64,000 nucleotides of DNA from the NCBI GenBank assembly GCA_965276825.1, contig OZ255630.1:992001-1056000 (forward strand), in the 5' to 3' direction. Positions 15,825 through 22,908 of the stretch are shown here, one piece after another. Under the pieces are notes generated by a model, which made no database searches, had not been told where the DNA came from, and was given only the letters and a program-made list of their open reading frames with translations. The position numbers and the translations under genes are program-made. This DNA is from G965276765 sp965276825. GTDB lineage: Bacteria > Actinomycetota > Acidimicrobiia > Acidimicrobiales > Palsa-688. Numbering within the stretch: the stretch's first letter is position 1; every line of letters starts with the position of its first letter.

Positions 15825-16135
15825 GGCGAGGCGAGCTGTGGACCGCAGCCGGGGGCAAGCACGACGCCGGCAAGCCCCGTCCGGTGCTGATCGTGCAGGA
15901 TGACCGCTTCGATGCCACCGACTCGATCACCATCTGACCCCCTCACCACGGACCCCACCGAGATCCCGCTGCTGGGGGTCCCGCTGAGGCCTGGCGCCGA
16001 CACCGGTCTGGCCCAGTCCAGCCGCCTCGTGGTCGACAAGCTCACAACAATGCCACGAACCGCATCGGGACCGTCGCTCACACCGACATGCTGGCCCTGT
16101 CCCGCAACCTGGTCGTGGTCCTGGGGATCGCCTGA
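15821..16135 (+). pseudogene. mazF endoribonuclease toxin disrupted by two frameshifts
   Basis: GTG 15821 opens MRRGELWTAAGGKHDAGKPR and continues PVLIVQDDRFDATDSITI, typical MazF. An extra A at about 15937 then creates a stop exactly where the family has CPLTTDPT; the +1 frame resumes PLTTDPTEIPLLGVPLRPG and SSRLVVDKLTTMPR. One missing base near 16055 restores the first frame, which ends NRIGTVAHTDMLALSR with a stop at 16135. The two indels compensate, so the ancestral gene had exactly 105 codons. The toxin should be inactive unless these are sequencing errors. Confidence 0.8.
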
Positions 16136-16170
16136 TCCGACGCGCCAGGTGCCCGCACGGCGCGCCGAGC

Positions 16171-16350
16171 TACCTCCTCGACACCGGCGTGTCGAACCGG
16201 CTCGACCGTGACCAGGTCCGGGCGATCGTCGAGCCGCTCGTCACGGCACGTCGCGGTGCTCCATCACGACTCGGACTCCGACCTGATCGCCTCGGTCACC
16301 GGCCAACGGGGCGAATGGGTCCTGCCAGCCGGCCGCGCCGACTGGACCCA
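16171..16350 (+). pseudogene. VapC remnant with a large internal deletion
   Basis: From 16171 one frame reads YLLDTGVSNRLDRDQVRAIV, the start of a PIN domain. After about 70 nt another frame reads RHVAVLHHDSDSDLIASVTG and QRGEWVLPAGRAD, the typical C-terminus of a VapC of the VLHYDxDFDxIAxVTGQ type. The central portion with the middle catalytic acids is missing. No antitoxin lies directly upstream. Confidence 0.65.
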
Positions 16351-16473
16351 CCGCAGGGATCGGGTGATTCTTCGGGACGCTCGACAGCGGCCAATGCGCT
16401 CGCCTGACCGCAGAACGGGGTGGCCGGCCGGCCGGCCGGGCGGCCCCGGCCCGGCAAGGCATCCCGGCTGCCG
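16351..16473. other. Short spacer without recognisable gene
   Basis: GC-rich spacer between two decayed vapC genes on opposite strands. It contains alternating GGCC tracts (for example around 16420-16450) and nothing else I can name. Confidence 0.3.
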
Positions 16474-16883
16474 TCAGGACGTCACCAGGCGCTCCGTCGG
16501 TTGCCCGGTGACCTCGGCGACGAGGTCGAAGTCCTTTTCGAGGTGCAGGACCGTGAGGCCCGGCCAGCTCGGCGGTGGCGGCGACGAGGAGATCGGGGAT
16601 CGACGGGGCGCGATGCTGCCCTCGGTCGGCCAGCAGGTGCTGCACCTCGACGGCGCGGTCCTCGCTGGCCGGGGTCTGGTGCTCGATCGGCATGGACCCC
16701 AGTGGAGGACGAAGGGCGGCGGCGCGCAGGTCCGCCCCCGACTTTGCGGAGTAGCCGATCTCCAGTCGGGTGACGGTGGCGATGCGGACCCGCCCCCCGG
16801 TCGATCCGGTCGGCCCACACGTCGGCCTCGGGGCTGGTTGCCAGGCAAGCCATGGCCGAGGTGTCGATCAGCCAGTCCCTCAC
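16474..16883 (-). pseudogene. vapC toxin disrupted by two frameshifts
   Basis: Read on the minus strand from GTG 16883: VRDWLIDTSAMACLATSPEA and DVWADRIDRG, then a one-base shift in a G-rich tract near 16785. The second frame gives VRIATVTRLEIGYSAKSGAD and EDRAVEVQHLLADRGQHRAP with SIPDLLVAATAELAG. A second one-base shift near 16565 leads to LTVLHLEKDFDLVAEVTGQP and TERLVTS. All parts of a normal VapC are present in order, but in three frames. The GTG overlaps the antitoxin stop by 4 bp. Confidence 0.8.
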
Positions 16884-17089
16884 TCCCACGCACCTCTCGT
16901 CACCCCAGGGTCGGCCAGGTCGACGAAGGTGTCGGCGAACGCGGTGAGGTCCTCGGTTGTGACAGGGCGCGTCGTGGTCACCTCCTGGGCCAGCCCCCGA
17001 CGGAGGTACTCGCTGCGGGAGAGACCGAGCCGGCCTGCCCGGGCGTCGAGCGCGGCGACCACCTCGTCGGGCACGTCACGGATGAGCAC
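16880..17089 (-). CDS. VapB-like RHH antitoxin, intact beside a broken toxin
   Basis: About 69 aa: VLIRDVPDEVVAALDARAGR, LGLSRSEYLRRGLAQEV and a toxin-binding tail EDLTAFADTFVDLADPGVTR. This is the FitA/VapB ribbon-helix-helix type. The first usable start is GTG 17089. Relatives usually start at a Met three codons earlier (MTDVLIRD), where this sequence has GCG, so the ancestral start may be mutated; GGAGG lies about 14 nt upstream of the GTG. The toxin next to it is frameshifted twice. Confidence 0.7.
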   Translation of the reverse strand: MLIRDVPDEVVAALDARAGRLGLSRSEYLRRGLAQEVTTTRPVTTEDLTAFADTFVDLADPGVTRGAWE

Positions 17090-17198
17090 ATCGGTCGCGC
17101 CACCACCTCCAGGTGATAGCCCGTGATATCGCACATCCTCGCACTTCCCGGCAGGGCCCGTCACGGTTCCATCACATCCACCCGCCAAACTCCCGCCC

Positions 17199-18794
17199 AT
17201 GATCTTGGGAACACGGAGGAATGTCCTCGCTGCGGCGGCCACGACGGCGGTGGTGGCGGGGGTGCTGGCCGGCTGCGGCTCCCATTCGTCGTCGCCGGCG
17301 TCGGAGCGGGTCAGCGGCGGGCCCACCGGGAGCTACATCGTCCCGGCCGGGATCCACAAGATCAAGCACGTGATCGTCATCCAGCAGGAGAACCGGTCCT
17401 TCGACAGCTACTTCGGGACCTACCCCGGCGCCACCGGCATCCCGATGCGCAACGGGGTCCCGACCGTGTGCAGCACCGACCCGAGGACCGGTGTCTGCCA
17501 GAAGCCCTACGTCGACCACGCGGATGTCAACGGCGGCGGCCCCCATGGCCAGATGAATGCCACCGCCGACATCGCCGGCGGCAAGATGAACGGCTTCGTC
17601 GCCCAGGCGGCCCAGGCCAAGAAGTCGTGCCAGGACCCCAACAACCCGGCGTGCTCCAGCTCCAAGACCGTCGACGTGATGGGGTACCACACCCAGAGCG
17701 ACATCCCCAACTACTGGGCCTACGCCAAGGACTTCGTGCTCCAGGACCACCTGTTCGAGCCCAACGCGTCGTGGAGCCTGCCGGCGCACCTGTTCCTCGT
17801 GTCGGAGTGGTCGGCCTACTGCACCCAGCACGACAACCCGAGCAGCTGTGCCAACGCCCTGGAGAGCCCGGGCTCGCCGCCGAAGGTCAAGAAGCACAAG
17901 CACCGGGCGGCCGCCGGGACCAAGCACGCCGGCAGCGGCAAGTCGACCAAGACGAGCAACGGCAAAGCCAAGGCCGGGAAGGGCACGAAGGGCAAGGCGC
18001 CGATCTACGCGTGGACCGACCTCACCTACCTGCTGCACAAGGACCACGTCAGCTGGGGCTACTACGTCTCCAAGGGAGCCCAGCCCGACTGCCAGAACGC
18101 CGCTGCGGTCAGCTGCGCCCCGGTGGCCCAGAAGGCTACGACGCCCGGCATCTGGAACCCGTTGCCGTACTTCGACACCGTCCGCAACGACGGTCAGCTC
18201 GGCAACATCCAGGACACCAGCAACTTCTACCGCCAGGCGGCCGCAGGGACGCTGCCATCGGTCAGCTGGTTGGCTCCTTCGGGCGCCAACAGCGAGCATC
18301 CTCCCTCGCCGGTCAGCTTCGGGCAGAGCTACGTCACCTCGGCCATCGACGCGGTGATGAAGAGCCCCGACTGGAGCTCGTCGGCCATCTTCCTGGCGTG
18401 GGACGACTGGGGCGGCTTCTACGACCAGGTGAAGCCCCCGACCGTCGACCAGAACGGCTACGGGCTGCGGGTGCCCGGTATCACGATCAGCCCCTACGCC
18501 AGGAAGGGGACGATCGACCACCAGACCCTCTCCTTCGACGCCTACGACAAGTTCATCGAGGACGACTTCCTCGGCGGCCAGCGCATCGACCCCCACACCG
18601 ACGGCCGGCCCGACCCGCGCCCCGACGTCAGGGAGAACCAGAAGCTGCTCGGCAACCTGGCCTCGGAGTTCGACTTCGCCCAGAAGCCGCTGGCCCCGGT
18701 CGTGCTCCCGGTCCACCCCAAGACGACCCTCACCGGGACACCGAGCCCGTCGAAGCTGTCCGCCGCCCAGAAGGCCGGTGACAACGACGGCTGA
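17199..18794 (+). CDS. Phospholipase C / acid phosphatase family lipoprotein
   Basis: A 531-aa phosphoesterase of the AcpA/PlcC type. The signal peptide ends in a lipobox (VVAGVLAGC), so it is probably membrane-anchored outside the cell. The metal-binding start VIVIQQENRSFDSYFGTYPG is present, as are QDHLFEPNASWSLPAHLF, IFLAWDDWGGFYDQV, GLRVPGITISPYA and the C-terminal His/Asp region HQTLSFDAYDKFIEDDFLGG. A Lys/His-rich low-complexity insert lies at about 227-268. Substrate (phospholipid versus phosphomonoester) cannot be read from sequence. ATG 17199 is the only sensible start. It is divergent from the degraded vapBC. Confidence 0.88.
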   Translation: MILGTRRNVLAAAATTAVVAGVLAGCGSHSSSPASERVSGGPTGSYIVPAGIHKIKHVIVIQQENRSFDSYFGTYPGATGIPMRNGVPTVCSTDPRTGVCQKPYVDHADVNGGGPHGQMNATADIAGGKMNGFVAQAAQAKKSCQDPNNPACSSSKTVDVMGYHTQSDIPNYWAYAKDFVLQDHLFEPNASWSLPAHLFLVSEWSAYCTQHDNPSSCANALESPGSPPKVKKHKHRAAAGTKHAGSGKSTKTSNGKAKAGKGTKGKAPIYAWTDLTYLLHKDHVSWGYYVSKGAQPDCQNAAAVSCAPVAQKATTPGIWNPLPYFDTVRNDGQLGNIQDTSNFYRQAAAGTLPSVSWLAPSGANSEHPPSPVSFGQSYVTSAIDAVMKSPDWSSSAIFLAWDDWGGFYDQVKPPTVDQNGYGLRVPGITISPYARKGTIDHQTLSFDAYDKFIEDDFLGGQRIDPHTDGRPDPRPDVRENQKLLGNLASEFDFAQKPLAPVVLPVHPKTTLTGTPSPSKLSAAQKAGDNDG

Positions 18795-18809
18795 CCCCCC
18801 GGCCGCCGC

Positions 18810-18827
18810 GTCGACAAGAGTGTCGAC
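18810..18827 (+). promoter_or_regulatory. Inverted repeat abutting the START-domain gene
   Basis: GTCGACA-AGAG-TGTCGAC is a perfect 7-bp stem with a 4-nt loop, ending 1 nt before ATG 18829. It could be an operator or an RNA hairpin controlling initiation. It also sits just after the phospholipase stop. Confidence 0.45.
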
Positions 18828-18828
18828 C

Positions 18829-19296
18829 ATGTCCGACCTCACCTACTCCGAGTCGATCGTGGTGTCCCGTCCAGCCGCCGAGCTCTACGACATGGTCGCC
18901 GACGTGACCCGCACGGGGGAGTGGAGCCCGGTCTGCCGGGCCTGCTGGTGGGACGAGCGGGCCAGACCCGAGGTCGGCGCGTGGTTCACCGGGCGCAACG
19001 AGGTGCCGGGGCGCACGTGGGAGACCCGCTCGCAGGTGCTGGTCGCCGACCGCGGCAAAGAGTGGGCGTTCGCCGTCGGCGGCTCCTCGGTCCGGTGGAG
19101 CTACACGTTCGCACCCGTCGCCGGGGGCACGGAGGTCACGGAGAGCTGGGAGTTTCTCCCCGACGGGCTCGCCCGGTTCGACGAGCGCTACGGCGACGAC
19201 GCCGCCGCCCAGGTGCAGGACCGGGCCGACGCCGCCCACCGCGGCATTCCCGCCACCCTCGCGGCCATCAAGGCGGCCGCCGAATCCACCGGCTGA
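18829..19296 (+). CDS. SRPBCC (polyketide cyclase / START-like) family protein
   Basis: A 155-aa single-domain protein. LTYSESIVVSRPAAELYDMV and ADVTRTGEWSPVCRACWWDE are the usual opening of SRPBCC ligand-binding proteins, followed by alternating strands and the long C-terminal helix (AAHRGIPATLAAIKAAAE). The ligand is unknown; such proteins bind hydrophobic molecules in a helix-grip pocket. ATG 18829 is preferred; an upstream in-frame GTG at 18778 would overlap the phospholipase stop. No Shine-Dalgarno is visible, but a perfect inverted repeat abuts the start. Confidence 0.8.
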   Translation: MSDLTYSESIVVSRPAAELYDMVADVTRTGEWSPVCRACWWDERARPEVGAWFTGRNEVPGRTWETRSQVLVADRGKEWAFAVGGSSVRWSYTFAPVAGGTEVTESWEFLPDGLARFDERYGDDAAAQVQDRADAAHRGIPATLAAIKAAAESTG

Positions 19297-19300
19297 CGGG

Positions 19301-19741
19301 TCAGGCCGCCTCCAGCACCGTGAGATGATCACCGCCGGCGCCGCGCACGGCGTCGAAGGACAGGGAGCGGTCGAAGGTCACGAACCGTCCACCGTGCTCG
19401 ACGGCGAGGGCCAGCAGGTAGGCGTCGGTGACCTGCCGGGGACCGTGCAGCCGACCACGGTCGATCCTGTCCGCGTCGAGGAGGCTGATGTCGCAGGCCC
19501 AGAACTCGTGATGCCGGCCCTCGCACGCCCGGCCGAGGGTCTCGATGGCCTCCCACGGCGACACCGGGCTGGGATAGCGAGCCTGGCTGATGATCCGCAC
19601 GAAGCCGTTCTGGGTCACCGCGCACGACGCCCACCCGTCGGTGATCTCGGCGTCCAACCAGCGTGTCGCCCGCTCGTGGTCGACGTGGTCGCGGTCGAGA
19701 AGCGCCAGGAGGACGTTGACGTCCAGCAGGGACCGCCTCAC
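19301..19741 (-). CDS. VapC-type PIN-domain toxin, intact
   Basis: A 146-aa PIN toxin: RRSLLDVNVLLALLDRDHVD, HERATRWLDAEITDGWASCA, VTQNGFVRIISQARYPSPVS and the catalytic C-terminal part QVTDAYLLALAVEHGGRFVT followed by FDRSL. This matches the subgroup with LLDVNVLLAL and TDAYLxALA motifs; all acidic positions are present. ATG start overlaps the antitoxin stop by 4 bp (ATGA). With the upstream antitoxin this is a complete, apparently working module. Confidence 0.9.
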   Translation of the reverse strand: MRRSLLDVNVLLALLDRDHVDHERATRWLDAEITDGWASCAVTQNGFVRIISQARYPSPVSPWEAIETLGRACEGRHHEFWACDISLLDADRIDRGRLHGPRQVTDAYLLALAVEHGGRFVTFDRSLSFDAVRGAGGDHLTVLEAA

Positions 19742-19977
19742 TCCGGCTCCTCCTCCCTGAGCCGGTCGATCAGGGCGTTGGAGATGGCTCCGCCGCGCCG
19801 AGGGAGTGGCCGGAACCCGTGATGGTCCACCTCCCCGTCATCGGTCGGACGATGCTGGCCCGTCAACGCCTGGCGGGCCAGCTCCGACAGCACGGCGCCG
19901 GCCGTCCGCTTCTCGCGCCTGGCCCGCTCCTGCACGGCGAGCAGGACATCGTCGTCGAGGCGAAGGGTTGTGCGCAC
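19738..19977 (-). CDS. VapB-type RHH antitoxin
   Basis: A 79-aa protein starting RTTLRLDDDVLLAVQERARR, followed by EKRTAGAVLSELARQAL, a ribbon-helix-helix dimerisation and DNA-binding domain. The C-terminus ends in an acidic toxin-binding helix (LIDRLREEEPE). GTG 19977 lies 7 nt after a TAGCAT -10 box. Upstream of an intact PIN toxin with an ATGA overlap. Confidence 0.88.
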   Translation of the reverse strand: MRTTLRLDDDVLLAVQERARREKRTAGAVLSELARQALTGQHRPTDDGEVDHHGFRPLPRRGGAISNALIDRLREEEPE

Positions 19978-19984
19978 GCATCAG

Positions 19985-19990
19985 ATGCTA
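19985..19990 (-). promoter_or_regulatory. -10 element (TAGCAT) for leaderless vapB
   Basis: Read on the minus strand as TAGCAT, ending 7 nt before the vapB GTG at 19977. The same hexamer stands before the VOC gene at 56.1 kb and in the polyol operon leader. Confidence 0.5.
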
Positions 19991-20059
19991 CGGCATCAAT
20001 TGGCGTCAGTGCGGTACCGTGACGGGCAGGCGGGGGTTCGAGAGGGAGGGGGGAGCGCG

Positions 20060-20869
20060 ATGCCGGTCCGAGCCGAAACTGGGGGGATGGCGCCGGCGCC
20101 GGCCGGCATGGCCGCCACCGAACGACACCGCCGGCTGCTGGCCCTGGTCCGGGAGGCCGGTCGCATCGAGGTGGCCGCCGGCGCCGAGGCCCTCTCGGTG
20201 TCGGTGGAGACCGTGCGCCGTGATCTCAACGTCCTGCAGCGCCACGGCCTGGTGCGCCGTGAGTACGGCGTGGCCTTTCCCGTCGACAGTCGCGGCTTCG
20301 AGAGCGACCTCACGCAGCGCCAGACCGAGCACCTGGCCGAGAAGCGCAGGATCGCCACCGAGGCCGCCCGCCACCTCGAAGACGCCGAGACGGTCTTCGT
20401 GGACGAGGGCTTCCTCCCCCAGATGGTGGCCCAGGAGCTGCCCGCCCACCGCGAGCTGACCGTCGTCACCGCCTCGCTGCCCGTCGCCGTGGTCCTCGCC
20501 GCCCGGCCCTCCACCACGGTGATCATGGTGGGCGGCCGCATGCGCGCCAAGACCCTCGCCGCCGTCGACCACTGGGCCACCGCCATGCTGGCGCAGTTTG
20601 TGATCGACGTGGCCTTCCTCGGTGCCAACGGGATCTCCAGGGCCGACGGGCTGACCACGCCCGACCCCCAGGTCGCCGACGTCAAGGCGGCCGCGGTGCG
20701 GGCCTCGCGACGCCGCATCTTCGTCGGGGCCCACGTCAAGTTCGGCGTGGCCACCTTCTGCCGCTTCGCGGAGGTCAAGGAGCTCGACACGGTGATCACC
20801 GACACCGGGCTCCCCGGCGCCGAGGCGCAGCGCTACCAGCTGCTCGGGCCGACCGTCATCCGGGTCTAG
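20060..20869 (+). CDS. DeoR/GlpR-family sugar-metabolism repressor
   Basis: A 269-aa regulator. Residues about 20-75 form the DeoR helix-turn-helix (TERHRRLLALVREAGRIEV, SVETVRRDLNVLQRHGLVRR). The remainder is the DeoRC sensor domain, which binds a phosphorylated sugar (EKRRIATEAARHLEDAETVF, LTVVTASLPVAVVLA, FLGANGISRADGLTTPD). It has GGGAGGGGGG before ATG 20060. The gene stands 2 kb upstream of the polyol transporter and dehydrogenase genes, separated by an APH-like gene and a BrnTA module, so it is the best candidate to control them; the inducer would be a ketose phosphate such as xylulose-5-P. Confidence 0.88.
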   Translation: MPVRAETGGMAPAPAGMAATERHRRLLALVREAGRIEVAAGAEALSVSVETVRRDLNVLQRHGLVRREYGVAFPVDSRGFESDLTQRQTEHLAEKRRIATEAARHLEDAETVFVDEGFLPQMVAQELPAHRELTVVTASLPVAVVLAARPSTTVIMVGGRMRAKTLAAVDHWATAMLAQFVIDVAFLGANGISRADGLTTPDPQVADVKAAAVRASRRRIFVGAHVKFGVATFCRFAEVKELDTVITDTGLPGAEAQRYQLLGPTVIRV

Positions 20870-20884
20870 CTTCGCCCGGCACCG

Positions 20885-21874
20885 TCAGCCGAGTGCCGCG
20901 AGGACTTCCGCCAGTTCCCCGACCGTGCCCTCCACGCGGTCGTGGTGCCCCATTCGGGCTGCCTCGACTCGCCCGGCGACCAAGTGCCGCCCACGGTACA
21001 GCTGCCGGCGCCATTCGAGATCCGGCCCCGACGGGCGCCCCCCGTATCCCGACCAGAAGGCGTCGCGCTCGGCGGCCGACGCCCTGGCGTCGGCCCGGTA
21101 CAAAGCCCAGTCGGCCAGTGGATCACCCCACCATGCCCGCTCGCTATCGAGGATTCCCACGATCGTCGGCTCCTCGGCCGACGGGTCGAGCATGACGTTC
21201 ACCGTCCAGAGGTCTCCGTGCAACAGCCGCGGTTCGTCGACCTCGTCGAGGCGGTCACGGTTTCGCCCAACGAGGGCGGTAAGGCGTGACACGTCGTCGG
21301 TCGGCAGGGACCAGCGCTCCAGATCGGTGACGCTGTCGGCCAGTGAGCGCTCCAAGGTGTCGCTCCAGCTCACCTCTCGAGGAGCGGCCAGCGGCCCCCA
21401 CGCCTCGCCGGTCATGGCGTGCACCCGTCGGCTGATGGCGCCGAGTTGGGCGAAGAACTGTGGCCAGTGCTCCCGGCCGTAGCCGGGGAGGGAGTCGGGG
21501 GCGGGAACGCCGGGCAGGAGGGTCTGCACCAAGTAGTCCCGGCCGATGACCTGGTGAGTGAAGTCGGCACCGAGCACCCGCGGGACCAAGGGCGCCAGTC
21601 CGGCGAGCCATGCGGCTGCCGCATACTCGCTGCGCAGCCAGTGCCGCTCGGATCGCAGTTGGAGCTCGGGACGGGGCGCGACCCGCAGCACCACGGACGG
21701 ACCCGACGCGAAGTCGACGCGGAAGGTGCTGTTGTAGGTGCCCAGGACCAGCTCGACGGCGGAGCACACCTCGATGCCGTCCCCGAGCACCCGTCGACAC
21801 ATGGCCACGACCTCGGCGGCGCTGACCGGCTCCTGAGACGCGTCTGCCGGCCGGGGCACGGGTCGGAAGTCCAC
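20885..21874 (-). CDS. Aminoglycoside phosphotransferase-fold kinase (APH family)
   Basis: A 329-aa protein kinase-like fold enzyme. The catalytic loop reads RLLHGDLWTVNVML (HGD with the downstream Asn), and the metal-binding motif is VGILDSERAWWGDPLADWAL. The N-terminal lobe has LGTYNSTFRVDF and VVLRVAPRPE, where Arg is present at the usual Lys position. Members phosphorylate small molecules, including homoserine-, choline- or hexose-like substrates; resistance to aminoglycosides cannot be assumed. It is convergent with the DeoR gene (15 bp apart) and alone in its transcript. Confidence 0.85.
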   Translation of the reverse strand: MDFRPVPRPADASQEPVSAAEVVAMCRRVLGDGIEVCSAVELVLGTYNSTFRVDFASGPSVVLRVAPRPELQLRSERHWLRSEYAAAAWLAGLAPLVPRVLGADFTHQVIGRDYLVQTLLPGVPAPDSLPGYGREHWPQFFAQLGAISRRVHAMTGEAWGPLAAPREVSWSDTLERSLADSVTDLERWSLPTDDVSRLTALVGRNRDRLDEVDEPRLLHGDLWTVNVMLDPSAEEPTIVGILDSERAWWGDPLADWALYRADARASAAERDAFWSGYGGRPSGPDLEWRRQLYRGRHLVAGRVEAARMGHHDRVEGTVGELAEVLAALG

Positions 21875-21987
21875 CCGGCAACGCTACGGGACCGTCAGCA
21901 GGCGAGTGGTGGCGCAGGGCGCGTCGGACGATCTCGCCCCCGGGCGACGCCGCAGCGCTCGGCGGGGCGACGACCGAGGCTCGCCGC

Positions 21988-22350
21988 TCAGGCGGTCTCG
22001 GCGAGCCGGCCGACGAGACGGCCGGCGACGGCGTCGGCGATGGCGCCCCGGGACTGGTCGAGAGCGTCGGCGACCATGGCGACGAGCTCGGGGGATGCCC
22101 CGGCGGCCTCGGCCCGCTGGAGGCCCTCGAGGATGAACCGTCGGCCCAGCTGGGTGGCGCCTTCGCCGGTGCGGTCAGCGAGGGCTCGGAGCCGGTCGAT
22201 GTCGGCGGCGGCGATGCGCACGGCCAGGGTCGACTTGGGTTGGCCGTCGTCGGGCCGCGGGGTGAGCCGGAACACCTTCGCCGGGTCCAGGAGGTGCTCC
22301 TCCTCGTCCAGGGCAGTGGCCTCGGCTTCGTAGTCGTCTCGGTTGGTCAT
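21988..22350 (-). CDS. CopG/RHH-like antitoxin of a BrnT module
   Basis: A 120-aa protein: an acidic N-terminus (DDYEAEATALDEEEHLLD) expected to contact the toxin and a C-terminal ribbon-helix-helix-like part (KSTLAVRIAAADIDRLRALA, GRRFILEGLQRAEAAG). ATG 22350 overlaps the BrnT-like stop by 4 bp; the toxin comes first, the normal order for brnT-brnA. Assignment depends on this pairing. Confidence 0.75.
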   Translation of the reverse strand: MTNRDDYEAEATALDEEEHLLDPAKVFRLTPRPDDGQPKSTLAVRIAAADIDRLRALADRTGEGATQLGRRFILEGLQRAEAAGASPELVAMVADALDQSRGAIADAVAGRLVGRLAETA

Positions 22351-22592
22351 CGGATTGCCTCCTCGTAGTTGCGGCGTTCCCGGTCGGTCATGGGGCGGGC
22401 GGTGACCACGTAGGCGTCCCCGTCAGGAGTCGCCGGGTCGAGGATCACCAGCAGATGCCGCTCACCGACGGTGCTGCCCCAAACCGTGAGCCGCCCGGGC
22501 CGGTGGCGGTCGTCGGTCTGGGCCAGCGTGTCGGCGTGGTGGGCGATGTGCGCCTCGTTGTGCTCGTCCCACATCGCCCGGGGTGTCTCCAC
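22347..22592 (-). CDS. BrnT-like ribonuclease toxin
   Basis: An 81-aa protein: WDEHNEAHIAHHADTLAQTD, then RPGRLTVWGSTVGERHLLVI and VVTARPMTDRERRNYEEA. The C-terminal TARPMTDRER block is characteristic of BrnT and related RelE-fold toxins. Only GTG 22592 is available in frame, although RWVE immediately before it also looks family-like. BrnT cleaves mRNA and is neutralised by the protein encoded next. Confidence 0.78.
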   Translation of the reverse strand: METPRAMWDEHNEAHIAHHADTLAQTDDRHRPGRLTVWGSTVGERHLLVILDPATPDGDAYVVTARPMTDRERRNYEEAIR

Positions 22593-22908
22593 CCACCGAA
22601 TCGCATCACGTTCGTATCATGCCCCTGCTGCTGACCTACCACCGAGCGCCGACGCCGAGCCATCTCCCGCGACCACTCCGATGCCGGCGGCATCGGGCGC
22701 AGATCGGGCAGGGCGGACCGGTGGTTCGGGCGCGGGTCGTGGCGGTCGTTGACCAGCTTGGGCGGAAGCGGCGGTGGACACCGGGCACAAACGGGCGGGA
22801 TTCCTCCGGCCGCATCCCTGGCGCCCCGGCGGGGCCGTTCCTAGCATCGGCTCGGAGCTGGTTGCGGAACCGGCGGATCGCGTCACCAGAGCAGCAGGGG
22901 GGAACATC
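22593..22908 (+). promoter_or_regulatory. Regulatory region of the polyol operon
   Basis: A 316-bp gap. It contains a perfect inverted repeat (22678-22696, CCGATGCC-GGC-GGCATCGG), a TTGACC hexamer at 22749-22754 and a TAGCAT -10-like box at 22842-22847, which would give a leader of about 55 nt. GCAGGGGGGAA precedes the start codon. The 8-bp arms are a candidate operator for the DeoR regulator; this is inference. Confidence 0.45.

Noticed and set aside
20885..21874. Aminoglycoside resistance gene
   Set aside because: Only the generic APH fold is visible; such kinases have many substrates and no resistance context is present.
22774..22908. N-terminal extension of the sugar-binding lipoprotein from 22774
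   Set aside because: It would place 45 residues before the signal peptide; ATG 22909 has a clear ribosome-binding site.
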